The translations under genes were made by a program, and so were the position numbers. The notes beneath the pieces were generated by a model, which saw nothing but the letters and a program-made list of their open reading frames with translations, did no database searches and was not told the origin of the DNA. Below, in pieces: positions 5,275-13,048 of a stretch of 17,169 nucleotides of DNA; the first letter of the stretch is position 1; each line of letters begins with the position of its first letter. The stretch is from NCBI GenBank assembly GCA_937936675.1, contig CALDDL010000333.1, positions 1 through 17,169 on the forward strand. The letters are read 5' to 3'. Source of the stretch: an uncultured bacterium. GTDB lineage: Bacteria; Bacteroidota; Ignavibacteria; Ignavibacteriales; Melioribacteraceae.

Positions 5275-7506
5275 ATGAAAAAATTAATTATTACTTTATT
5301 ATTTGCTTCACTTACTATAATAAACGCACAAAATAGCTTAAAAGGAAGAGTATATGAAGACCACGGAAAGGATAAACATCCACTAGCCGGAGCTAATATC
5401 TATTGGCTTTCTTCTACTATCGGTACTACATCCGATAGTAAAGGAGATTTCAAAATTCCGTTCGCTTCCGAATATAAATATTTGGTAGTTAGCTTTATCG
5501 GATTCAAACCCGATACACTTGAAATAAAAGATAATAGCTTCCTAGAAATATTACTTACCGAAGATGCCGAACAGATCGGCGAAGTGGAAGTAAGCGGAGA
5601 AAAAGCTTCTACTTCTCACGATTATTTCGCAATCGAAAATAAATCGACAATGAACGAGAAGGAACTCTTCAAAGCCGCATGCTGTAATCTTTCGGAGAGC
5701 TTTGAGACAAATCCGGCTATCGATGTTTCATTCACCGATGCTATTACAGGTGCTAAGCAGATTGAGATGCTCGGACTCTCGGGAACATACACACAAACTT
5801 CTTTAGAGAATATGCCTTATATCCGCGGTCTTATGTCGAATATCGGACTTTCGTTTGTTCCCGGAACATGGGTTCAAGCTATAAATGTTTCTAAAGGTAT
5901 CGGATCGGTTGCCAATGGTTATGAATCGATCACCGGGCAGATAGATGTCGATTTACGTAAATCGATCTCGCCTGATGAAACTCCGATATTCCTGAATGTC
6001 TATGGCGATTATGATCAACGCTTTGAAGGTAACCTAAATTATATCTCTCATTTCAATGAACATTTTTCCGCTATATCACTTTTCCATTATAGTACTCGAA
6101 AAAATAAGTTCGATATGAATAATGATAATTTTAGCGACCTCCCCACTTTTAATACCTTGAATATTGCTCAGAGATGGCAATACTTAAGTATGGACGGTTG
6201 GGAAAGCAGATTTGGATTTCAATACGTCTCCGATAAAAAAGAAGGCGGAACTTATAATTCGTCACTCAATTCTCCTCGATATAATTTCGGAATGACGAAT
6301 AATAACCTTAATTTATATGCTAAGATGGGTTATGTATTTGCCGATGCTCCATATAAATCATTCGGTTTCCAATTTTCGTTTACTAATTACCGTAATTCAT
6401 CTTTCTTCGGTAAGCGTGATTATAGCGGTAACGAAAAAACCGGCTACTTTAATTTCTTATATCAATCAATTATTAATACTACCGAGCATAAATACCGAAT
6501 CGGTTTTAGTTTCTTATTTGATCAGTTCAATGAGAAATTTATAAATAATACTTATAATAGAATAGAAAAAGTGCCCGGTGCCTTTGCCGAATATACATAT
6601 TCAGACGAAGATCAAATTTCATTGATTGCCGGAGTAAGAGGAGATTATCACAATCAATTTGGATTTATGTTTACTCCTCGAGTTCATTTGCGTTATTCGC
6701 CTAATCCCGATTGGGTAATTCGAGCCGTTGCGGGAAGAGGATTCAGAACATCGAATATCTTCACTGAATACGCTTCCGCATTAGCCAGTTCACGGGATAT
6801 TTCTATTAATCAATCCGGCACTTATGGTTATGGACTTGGGCAAGAAAAGGCTTGGAATTTTGGAGTTAGCTTAACTCATTATTTCTATTATGATTATCGT
6901 GATGCTTCTTTCACTATCGATTTCTACAGAACCGATTTCGAGCAAGTTAATATTGCTAATCTTGATTCATCGCCGCAGAAGATTGTTTTCTCTACAATTC
7001 AAAACGGAGCTTATTCTAATAGTTTTCAGGCTGAATTTGCTTTTAAACCATTTGAGAATTTTGATCTAAAAACTGCTTATAGATTCTTGGACGTTAAGCA
7101 GATGATAGACGGAAAATATATGGAACGTCCATTCAGTTCCAAGCATCGTGCGTTTATTAATTTTGCTTATACTACCGAAAAAGAAAAAGAAGACGATCCG
7201 CAGATGTTCTATGATCTTACAATACAATATTCCGGTAGCAAAAGGATTCCTTCTACATTATCTAATCCCGAGCAATATCAGATGCCATTAAATTCACCCG
7301 GGTTCTTCACCGTCAATGCTCAGATTACGAGAACATTTATGCCCGGACTAGATTTGTATCTCGGTGTGGAAAATTTGTTCGGATATCGTCAGGAAAATTT
7401 AATAATCGATTCGCTTAATCCCGATAGCCAATTTTTTGATGCCTCTATGGTTTGGGGTCCCGTTACCGGTGCTATGGCTTATGCGGGGCTTAGGTTTAGG
7501 ATGTAA
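5275..7506 (+). CDS. TonB-dependent outer-membrane receptor, probably metal-related
   Basis: The 743-residue protein has a signal peptide (1-18), a CarboxypepD_reg-like beta-sandwich domain (about 21-105, SLKGRVYEDHG... to EVEVSGEK), a plug domain (about 125-230) and a 22-strand-type beta-barrel to the C-terminus, which ends in an aromatic-rich last strand (MAYAGLRFRM). The plug contains ELFKAACCNLSESFETN with a Cys pair at 136-137, a motif typical of Bacteroidota receptors found beside HMA proteins. The gene follows the HMA gene by 16 bases with AAAGG as ribosome binding site. Transport would be powered by TonB-ExbBD, not present here. Substrate is inferred to be copper or another soft metal complex from the neighbours and the Cys pair; it is not proven, and such receptors also carry siderophores. 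Confidence 0.88.
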   Translation: MKKLIITLLFASLTIINAQNSLKGRVYEDHGKDKHPLAGANIYWLSSTIGTTSDSKGDFKIPFASEYKYLVVSFIGFKPDTLEIKDNSFLEILLTEDAEQIGEVEVSGEKASTSHDYFAIENKSTMNEKELFKAACCNLSESFETNPAIDVSFTDAITGAKQIEMLGLSGTYTQTSLENMPYIRGLMSNIGLSFVPGTWVQAINVSKGIGSVANGYESITGQIDVDLRKSISPDETPIFLNVYGDYDQRFEGNLNYISHFNEHFSAISLFHYSTRKNKFDMNNDNFSDLPTFNTLNIAQRWQYLSMDGWESRFGFQYVSDKKEGGTYNSSLNSPRYNFGMTNNNLNLYAKMGYVFADAPYKSFGFQFSFTNYRNSSFFGKRDYSGNEKTGYFNFLYQSIINTTEHKYRIGFSFLFDQFNEKFINNTYNRIEKVPGAFAEYTYSDEDQISLIAGVRGDYHNQFGFMFTPRVHLRYSPNPDWVIRAVAGRGFRTSNIFTEYASALASSRDISINQSGTYGYGLGQEKAWNFGVSLTHYFYYDYRDASFTIDFYRTDFEQVNIANLDSSPQKIVFSTIQNGAYSNSFQAEFAFKPFENFDLKTAYRFLDVKQMIDGKYMERPFSSKHRAFINFAYTTEKEKEDDPQMFYDLTIQYSGSKRIPSTLSNPEQYQMPLNSPGFFTVNAQITRTFMPGLDLYLGVENLFGYRQENLIIDSLNPDSQFFDASMVWGPVTGAMAYAGLRFRM

Positions 7507-7575
7507 CCATTTTTTGTGAAGCATATTCCGGCAGTTGTGCTATTGGTTCAAGCATGACTACGGTTTAAGATGTAA

Positions 7576-7627
7576 ATTTGCGCCCTCGAGAGGCAGCTTG
7601 TTTTTCTAATAGCTGCTTCATGCAAAT
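7576..7627 (+). ncRNA. Candidate structured RNA element in the receptor 3' region
   Basis: ATTTGC (7576-7581) pairs with GCAAAT (7622-7627) and encloses a second hairpin, AGGCAGCT (7591-7598) with AGCTGCTT (7611-7618), including one G-T pair, with a 12-base loop. The strong terminator begins two bases later. The layout of closing stem, inner hairpin and terminator looks like a small RNA or a structured 3' UTR. No known family is recognised and only one sequence is available, so this stays a candidate. Confidence 0.3.
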
Positions 7628-7628
7628 C

Positions 7629-7666
7629 GGAAGCTCTCTGTTATTTTTGAGAGCTTCCTTTTTTTT
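7629..7666 (+). terminator. Strong intrinsic terminator
   Basis: GGAAGCTCTC (7629-7638) and GAGAGCTTCC (7649-7658) form a perfect 10-bp stem with a 10-base loop, followed by eight T residues (7659-7666). It ends transcription of the HMA/TonB operon, or of a small RNA immediately upstream. Confidence 0.85.
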
Positions 7667-7723
7667 CATCTGTTTTTAGCCAAACATTTAATTATTTTTA
7701 AGAACAAAAATATATCCGAGACT

Positions 7724-8755
7724 ATGAAACCTATTATAAATGAATTTGGCAGACTCTCTAATGGTAGAGAAGTAAAATCATTCACTCTAAAAAATACGCA
7801 TGGAGTGGAAGTAAAAATTATTAACTATGGTGCTACGTTGGTATCCATTAAAACTCCTGATAGGATTGGAGTTTATTCCGATATTATTCTTGGCTATGAT
7901 ACTATCGAAGAATATGAAAAAGATGAATTATTTATCGGCTGCACGGTGGGCAGATATGCTAATAGAATCGGCGGGGCTAAATTCTCAATTAAAGGCAAAG
8001 AATATAAACTAAGCGAAAATCGCGCCGGTTATCAGCTTCATGGCGGCGAAAAGGGATTTAATAAAAAATTGTGGAGCTATAATACTTTCGAGACTTTATC
8101 CGGCAATGGAGTTCAATTCAATTATTTGAGCCATGACGGAGAAGAAGGTTTTCCCGGCAATCTGCTGGCAATAGTAAAATATTATCTCAATGAAGAAAAT
8201 GAACTCAAAATTACTTTTGATGCAGAAACAGATGAACCCACTCACGTTAATCTTACTAATCATGCTTACTTTAATTTAAATGAAGATAAATCTTCTTCAA
8301 TACTAAATCATAATCTTTCTTTGCATTCGGAAATGATAACTGAAATTGATGAGAATTTTATCCCAACAGGTAAATTATTATCTATCGCAGGTACCGAATT
8401 GGATTTTATTGATGAAATGCCAATAGGTGAAAAAATTGATAAAGTGAAAGGCGGTTACGATTTTAATTATGTTCTTACCGGAAAGGCGAATGAACTAAAA
8501 CTTGCTGCTGAAATAGCCGAGCCTGTATGTGGCAGGAAACTAAAACTTTATACAACCTATCCTGCTATTCAGTTTTATTCAGGTAATTATTTAGATGGTA
8601 CAACCGGTAAAGATGGAAAACCGATGAATAGAAGAACCGGATTTTGTCTTGAACCGCAATTTTTCCCCGATTCCCCTAATAAGCCGGAATTTCCTTCTAC
8701 ACTTCTTCTGCCCGAAGAAAAATATCATCACGAAATCATAATGAAATTTGAATAA
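7724..8755 (+). CDS. galM: Aldose 1-epimerase (mutarotase)
   Basis: The 343-residue protein is a full-length galactose mutarotase, which interconverts alpha and beta anomers of aldoses such as glucose and galactose, normally in the cytosol. Catalytic and substrate-binding residues known for the family can be placed: R81 (RYANRIGG), H106 (QLHGGEKGFNKKLW), the acid H180 (VNLTNHAYFNL), D246 (GGYDFNYV) and the base E310 (GFCLEPQFFPDSPN). There is no signal peptide. No clear Shine-Dalgarno precedes the ATG, but the homology starts right after it (INEFGRLSNGREVKSFTL). It is a single-gene unit ending at a terminator shared with the convergent META-domain gene. Confidence 0.95.
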   Translation: MKPIINEFGRLSNGREVKSFTLKNTHGVEVKIINYGATLVSIKTPDRIGVYSDIILGYDTIEEYEKDELFIGCTVGRYANRIGGAKFSIKGKEYKLSENRAGYQLHGGEKGFNKKLWSYNTFETLSGNGVQFNYLSHDGEEGFPGNLLAIVKYYLNEENELKITFDAETDEPTHVNLTNHAYFNLNEDKSSSILNHNLSLHSEMITEIDENFIPTGKLLSIAGTELDFIDEMPIGEKIDKVKGGYDFNYVLTGKANELKLAAEIAEPVCGRKLKLYTTYPAIQFYSGNYLDGTTGKDGKPMNRRTGFCLEPQFFPDSPNKPEFPSTLLLPEEKYHHEIIMKFE

Positions 8756-8760
8756 AAAAA

Positions 8761-8793
8761 AAGCCGCACTCAATTAATTGGATGCGGCTTTCT
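8761..8793. terminator. Bidirectional intrinsic terminator between convergent genes
   Basis: AAGCCGCA (8761-8768) pairs with TGCGGCTT (8783-8790); the loop contains the palindrome CAATTAATTG that extends the stem after one mismatch. The A-run at 8754-8762 supplies a T-run for the minus strand, while the plus strand has TTTCTT. It serves galM and the META-domain gene. Confidence 0.8.
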
Positions 8794-8811
8794 TAATTAT
8801 TCTTCTAAATT

Positions 8812-9537
8812 TTATTTTACGAATTTCATTACACTATTATCTTTCAAAGTAATCATAAGTGCATCGCCTTCTGTGGCATAAACAGTGGCATTACTAAGTT
8901 CATTTAAGAATTTCGCCGAAAGAGAACCTTCGGGGCAGGCTACTTTAGTTAAGCTCATTTCTCCCACAAGCAATTTATAATCATTCATATCAATTTTGCC
9001 AAAACCTCTATTACAATCTGCCTTTACAAGTATTCTTCCATTATCTTTTAATTCTATTGTATAATCATCAGGTGTCGTTACGTCTAATTTATCTTTGTCA
9101 TAAGTAGTGGAAACCCATTTCCAAGTAGTATTAACTGCGGGAGTTACTTCCACTTTAGCTAATTTCAATCCATCGCTTCCAAATACTTTTTCATCAAATT
9201 TCACTGCTACTAAAGCGTTATTCATAACCTCAAAAGTGATGTCAAGCGGATTATAAGATTTTCTTCCGTTCATTTTGTCTAAAGAAATTGCAACAGATTT
9301 TCCCGAAGTTTTCCAAGAACCTTCTTCTACTACCGGCGGCTTGCCATTCTGATAATCGCTCGTTAAAACTGCACTATTATCTGAATATAAATTTAATACC
9401 ATAATTCTCCCCGGTGAACTTGCAGCCGATAATTCTGCTTTATATTTCCCTGCAACATCACCCGAAGCATAAACATTACTTAACGATATAAAAATTGTAA
9501 ATAAAATAACGGAAAATACTACCAATATGCGCTTCAT
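8812..9537 (-). CDS. META-domain envelope protein with NlpE-like N-terminal part
   Basis: This 241-residue protein has a signal peptide (1-25, ending VYASG). The C-terminal half (about 136-241) is a META domain: TTWKWVSTTYDKD, then the conserved core with C175 (KADCNRGFGKI), the 'MSLTKVACPEG' segment with C201, and FLNELSNATVYATEGDALMITLKD. C175 and C201 may form a disulfide. The N-terminal half (about 29-87: GKYKAEL, GRIMVLNLYSDNSAVLTSDY, EEGSWKTSGKSVAISLD) resembles the NlpE/copper-resistance lipoprotein N-terminal fold, but the lipobox Cys and the Cys pair typical of NlpE are missing, so this likeness is tentative. META domains occur in heat-shock HslJ-like envelope proteins; no enzymatic role is known. 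AAGGAG eight bases before the ATG supports the start. Confidence 0.82.
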   Translation of the reverse strand: MKRILVVFSVILFTIFISLSNVYASGDVAGKYKAELSAASSPGRIMVLNLYSDNSAVLTSDYQNGKPPVVEEGSWKTSGKSVAISLDKMNGRKSYNPLDITFEVMNNALVAVKFDEKVFGSDGLKLAKVEVTPAVNTTWKWVSTTYDKDKLDVTTPDDYTIELKDNGRILVKADCNRGFGKIDMNDYKLLVGEMSLTKVACPEGSLSAKFLNELSNATVYATEGDALMITLKDNSVMKFVK

Positions 9538-9763
9538 GATAAAACTCCTTAATATATTTTTTTTTGTAATAATTTTGAATCAGTATAAATCTTTTTTACA
9601 CTATTAGTTAGACGTATTTAAGTACCAAAAGGTTGCATTTATATTTAGTTCAAATAATCAAAAAATTACTTCTACTACACGCGAATAAACAGCGACTTGA
9701 ACAGTTAATTCAGGACATCGTATCTTTATATAATAATGCTTTTTTATCCTTTTTGTCTTGCAT

Positions 9764-9778
9764 TTGAGAAAATCTCAA
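9764..9778. promoter_or_regulatory. Second palindrome upstream of the MarR gene
   Basis: TTGAGA (9764-9769) and TCTCAA (9773-9778) are a perfect inverted repeat around AAA. It overlaps by two bases the larger palindrome that begins at 9777, so the two may form a tandem operator. Confidence 0.45.
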
Positions 9779-9803
9779 TTTATTTTAGAGTCTAAAATAA
9801 ATT
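9777..9803. promoter_or_regulatory. Perfect 27-bp palindrome, probable MarR operator
   Basis: The 13-base arms at 9777-9789 and 9791-9803 (AATTTATTTTAGA and its exact reverse complement) flank a single central G at 9790. It ends five bases before the MarR ATG at 9809. Dimeric MarR proteins bind palindromes of this size close to their own start and repress by blocking RNA polymerase. Binding is inferred; the symmetry is seen. Confidence 0.65.
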
Positions 9804-9808
9804 ATAAT

Positions 9809-10264
9809 ATGACAAATATATCTACATTACATCATCAAGTGGAAGAATTAGCCGAGTTAGTCTGCGAATTAACCCATACATGCAATAAAACACAGGATTA
9901 TTTCGCAAAAAGCTTCAATCTTTCTCCGGCGGAGTTCCGAGTTCTTAAGCTATTCGCTTTTAATGAATTGCTTACGATCAAAGAACTTTGCGATACACTT
10001 TCTATTACTCCGGGGCGAATTACGCAGATAATCGCAGGATTGGAGGAGAAAAACTTTGTTACCAAGATTCCCAATTCCGATGATAAAAGAAATGTATCAA
10101 TCAAGGTTCTCCCTAAAAGTCGTCCATTTATAGAAAATCTTTATAATAGCCATATAAATATACATCAAGAGATTTTGAATAATATGGAAGCGAATAAAAG
10201 GGGTGATTTAATTGAATCACTTCGGTATTTGATTGCCGAATTAAATAAAAAAAAGAAAAATTAA
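9809..10264 (+). CDS. MarR family transcriptional regulator
   Basis: This 151-residue protein has the MarR layout: N-terminal dimerisation helices (about 1-37), a winged helix (about 40-108) with the recognition helix in SITPGRITQIIAGLEEKNFV (65-84) and the wing DDKRNVSIKVL (91-101), and C-terminal dimerisation helices (about 104-147). The DKR of the wing is conserved in the family. The ATG at 9809 is chosen; the frame stays open upstream to a TTG at 9758, but that extension runs through two palindromes and has no family counterpart. Three cysteines (C19, C25, C61) could allow redox or persulfide sensing, which would suit a sulfur operon, but this is speculation. It is followed after 32 bases by the octaheme cytochrome gene and is likely its local regulator. 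Confidence 0.88.
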   Translation: MTNISTLHHQVEELAELVCELTHTCNKTQDYFAKSFNLSPAEFRVLKLFAFNELLTIKELCDTLSITPGRITQIIAGLEEKNFVTKIPNSDDKRNVSIKVLPKSRPFIENLYNSHINIHQEILNNMEANKRGDLIESLRYLIAELNKKKKN

Positions 10265-10296
10265 TCTTTTATACTCTAAACTAATTAAGAAATAAT

Positions 10297-11880
10297 ATGA
10301 AAAAAATTGTAATCGCACTGCTGCTTATCGGATTGGTGATAACAACATCAATAATATTCCTGAAGCCGACCGAGAAAGAACAATCGAATATTTCACTTCT
10401 TAAAGCGAAATATTCCAAGAAACATGTCCCCTCCGTGGATCATTCAAAGTTTGCTATCCTTCAGAAGAAATTCAATTCGCCTCAAGATGCCACTGCGGCA
10501 TGTATTTCCTGCCATACCGAGCGTCATAAAGAGGTGATGCACTCAAATCACTGGAATTGGGAACGCGAAGAATACGTCCAAGGAAGAGGCATTGTATATG
10601 TAGGAAAGAAAAACGCAATAAATAACTTTTGTATTGGAGTTGAAGGAAACGAACAAAGCTGCGCTAAATGTCATATAGGTTTTAAGATGACAAGTTCAAT
10701 GACTCCTCTAACCGACCCTACTAATATCGATTGCCTTGTATGTCATGATAATTCCGAGACTTATGCAAAAGGGAATGAATTGGCAGGAGCACCGGATAAA
10801 GCTGTCGATCTTAATCTAGTGGCTCAAAAAGTTGGCAGACCAATGCGTTCAAATTGCGGCGTTTGCCATTTCTTTGGCGGCGGCGGTAATAACGTTAAGC
10901 ATGGCGATTTAGAATCTTCAATGTTTGAACCTTCTGCCGATATTGATATTCACATGTCGCCTGAAACTTCTAATCTTGTTTGTGTTGATTGTCATACAAG
11001 CGAAAACCATGTAATGAAAGGAAAAGTCTATTCTCTTTCTTCGATGAATAGAAATCGTTCCACTTGCGAACAGTGCCATACCGAGACTCCGCATGATGCA
11101 GAAATCTTGAACGAACATACCGTTAAAGTGGCTTGTCAGACCTGTCATATACCCGTCTATGCTAAAGAAAATTCAACTAAAATGGCATGGGACTGGTCAA
11201 CCGCAGGTAAACTCAAAAATGGTGAACCTTATACCGAAGAAGACTCAAAAGGAAATCATACTTATATGTCAATCAAAGGTTCATTTACTTGGGCTGATAG
11301 CGTGAAACCGGATTATATTTGGTTTAATGGCACTGCAGATCACTATCTACTTGGAGACGTGGTTAATGACACTACTAAACCGATAAAAATTAATACTCTT
11401 AATGGCTCTTATGCCGATAGAGATTCTAAAATTATTCCCGTTAAAATTCATAGAGCACGTCAACCGTTCGATCCGGTGAATAAAATGATAATTCAGCCGA
11501 AACTGTTTTCGGATAAAAAAGGCGAAGGTGCGCTCTGGATAGATTTTAATTGGTTAAGAGCTGCTAAAGTTGGAATGGATGAAGTGCATCTTCCTTTCAG
11601 CGGTCAGCTTGCTTTCGTTAGAACAGAAATGTACTGGCCTATTAATCACATGGTTTCATCGAAAGAAAATACACTTTCATGTAATCAATGTCACACAAGA
11701 GAAAATAGCCGACTCGCCGGATTGAATGATTTTTATATGCCCGCTAGAGATTATTCGAGCATAGTAGAAATCGGCGGTAAAATTATTATAATTCTTACTC
11801 TGCTTGGCGTTATGGTTCATGCAGGTATCAGAATTTCTACTAAACGTAAATCGAAAAAAGAGGTTCATAATGAAATATAA
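10297..11880 (+). CDS. Octaheme c-type cytochrome, tetrathionate reductase (OTR) family
   Basis: The 527-residue protein contains exactly eight CxxCH heme-binding motifs, with cysteines starting at residues 69, 122, 146, 187, 229, 257, 280 and 462. The wide gap before the eighth heme and the overall length match the octaheme tetrathionate reductase family, known from Shewanella OTR. That enzyme reduces tetrathionate and also nitrite or hydroxylamine in vitro, so the physiological substrate here is open. An N-terminal hydrophobic segment (about 4-22) and a C-terminal transmembrane helix (about 489-513) followed by a Lys/Arg tail place the heme domain in the periplasm, anchored at both ends; this differs from the soluble Shewanella protein and fits electron exchange with the membrane cytochrome b encoded next, whose start overlaps this gene by 11 bases. 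Confidence 0.92.
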   Translation: MKKIVIALLLIGLVITTSIIFLKPTEKEQSNISLLKAKYSKKHVPSVDHSKFAILQKKFNSPQDATAACISCHTERHKEVMHSNHWNWEREEYVQGRGIVYVGKKNAINNFCIGVEGNEQSCAKCHIGFKMTSSMTPLTDPTNIDCLVCHDNSETYAKGNELAGAPDKAVDLNLVAQKVGRPMRSNCGVCHFFGGGGNNVKHGDLESSMFEPSADIDIHMSPETSNLVCVDCHTSENHVMKGKVYSLSSMNRNRSTCEQCHTETPHDAEILNEHTVKVACQTCHIPVYAKENSTKMAWDWSTAGKLKNGEPYTEEDSKGNHTYMSIKGSFTWADSVKPDYIWFNGTADHYLLGDVVNDTTKPIKINTLNGSYADRDSKIIPVKIHRARQPFDPVNKMIIQPKLFSDKKGEGALWIDFNWLRAAKVGMDEVHLPFSGQLAFVRTEMYWPINHMVSSKENTLSCNQCHTRENSRLAGLNDFYMPARDYSSIVEIGGKIIIILTLLGVMVHAGIRISTKRKSKKEVHNEI

Positions 11881-12499
11881 AGTTTATATCTATAAAGCGT
11901 TTGAGAGATTCTGGCATTGGACTCAAGCTATACTCATTTTTATGTTAGCCGCTACGGGGTTCGAAATTCATGGCTCATTTACGTTTTTCGGTTACCAAAA
12001 TGCAGTTAAGTATCATAACGTTTCCGCTTATGCATTTATTGTTTTGATTGTATTCGCTATCTTCTGGCATTTTTCCACGGGCGAATGGAAGCAATATTTG
12101 CCGACTGCATCGAACTTAAAAGCACAAATTAATTACTATATATTCGGCATTTTCAAAAATGCTCCGCATCCAACTAAAAAAACCGTTTTGAGCAAATTGA
12201 ATCCGCTTCAAAAATTAGTTTATCTCGGTCTTAAAATTCTTGTGATTCCGGTAATGGTTATTAGCGGGTTACTCTATATGTTCTATCGTTACCCACAGAA
12301 GGATGCAGTCGAATCAATTAATATCGGCTCGCTCGAAGTCGTTGCAATAGTACATACAATAGGTGCTTTATTATTGATTGCTTTTATTATTACACATCTC
12401 TATTTAATTACTACCGGCGAGACCGTTACTTCCAATCTAAAAGCAATGATTACCGGTTATGAAGAATTAGAAGATGAAAAATCATCAAAAGAAAATTAA
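11870..12499 (+). CDS. Membrane cytochrome b subunit (cytochrome b/b6-type, b561/HydC-like)
   Basis: This 209-residue protein has four predicted transmembrane helices (about 18-35, 51-69, 114-138, 157-181). Histidines suited to ligate two b hemes are H16 (FERFWHWTQ, just before helix 1), H67 (IFWHFSTGEW, helix 2), and H162 and H176 (helix 4), as in the cytochrome b subunits of hydrogenases and formate dehydrogenases. It would link the quinone pool to the octaheme cytochrome. The ATG at 11870 is chosen from an AGAGG seven bases upstream and from the family's usual 'YKAFERFWHW' start; the longer frame from 11804 would lie inside the preceding gene. The 11-base overlap with the cytochrome c gene suggests translational coupling and a fixed complex. 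Confidence 0.9.
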   Translation: MKYKVYIYKAFERFWHWTQAILIFMLAATGFEIHGSFTFFGYQNAVKYHNVSAYAFIVLIVFAIFWHFSTGEWKQYLPTASNLKAQINYYIFGIFKNAPHPTKKTVLSKLNPLQKLVYLGLKILVIPVMVISGLLYMFYRYPQKDAVESINIGSLEVVAIVHTIGALLLIAFIITHLYLITTGETVTSNLKAMITGYEELEDEKSSKEN

Positions 12500-12517
12500 A
12501 AAGGTTTAGAGGATAAT

Positions 12518-13033
12518 ATGAACGAAACAAAATATATGAATCCATACTTGGCAGGATTTCTATTAGGACTTCTGCTATTAGCAACAATATTTATAACCGG
12601 ACGCGGTCTCGGTGCTAGCGGTGCGGTTAAAAGTGGTGTAGTTGCCGCAGTTGAAACTGTCGCCCCTTCTCATGCTTCCGAAGCTAAGTTCTATAAAGAA
12701 TACTTAAGCGAGCATGATAATAACCCACTTAAGAATTGGCTCGTATTTGAAGTCATCGGAGTTCTAATCGGTGCTTTTATATCCGGACTCGTTTCTAATC
12801 GTCTTAATTGGACTTTAGAAAAATCGCCTAAAGTAACATCCAAAGTAAGAATAGTAACTGCTATTATCGGCGGATTGCTTTTCGGATTCGGAGCTCAGCT
12901 TGGGAGAGGATGTACTAGCGGTGCGGCTCTTAGCGGTATGGCTGTGCTCTCTTTCGGAGGTATAATTACTATGTTTGCCATCTTCGGCGGTGCTTACATG
13001 TTTGCTTATTTTTTTAGAAAACTTTGGATTTAA
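12518..13033 (+). CDS. YeeE/YedE (TsuA-like) sulfur transporter, first half
   Basis: This 171-residue inner-membrane protein belongs to the YeeE/YedE family, which takes up thiosulfate or other sulfur compounds (TsuA in Spirochaeta and E. coli). Visible signatures are FITGRGLGASGA (26-36) and the key cysteine motif LGRGCTSGAALSG with C132 (128-140), in a re-entrant-helix position. Transmembrane stretches lie near 10-27, 74-92, 112-128 and 140-168. At about half the length of TsuA it must work together with the next gene, which carries the other half, as in split SoxT/PmpAB-type pairs. GAGG five bases before the ATG and an 18-base gap to the cytochrome b gene support operon membership. Confidence 0.88.
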   Translation: MNETKYMNPYLAGFLLGLLLLATIFITGRGLGASGAVKSGVVAAVETVAPSHASEAKFYKEYLSEHDNNPLKNWLVFEVIGVLIGAFISGLVSNRLNWTLEKSPKVTSKVRIVTAIIGGLLFGFGAQLGRGCTSGAALSGMAVLSFGGIITMFAIFGGAYMFAYFFRKLWI

Positions 13034-13048
13034 GGAGAGGAGATTATT

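Noticed and set aside
6317..6544. ORF inside the TonB receptor in another frame
   Set aside because: Shadow of the barrel-coding frame; the receptor reads through unbroken.
7591..7618. Possible tRNA-like hairpin
   Set aside because: No acceptor stem, T loop (GGTTCGAATCC-like) or anticodon arm could be assembled around it.
10918..11148. Antisense ORF within the octaheme gene
   Set aside because: The opposite strand holds three intact CxxCH motifs in the real frame.
11804..11869. Longer cytochrome b frame
   Set aside because: It would overlap the octaheme gene by 77 bases; the ATG at 11870 has a good ribosome binding site and matches the family start.
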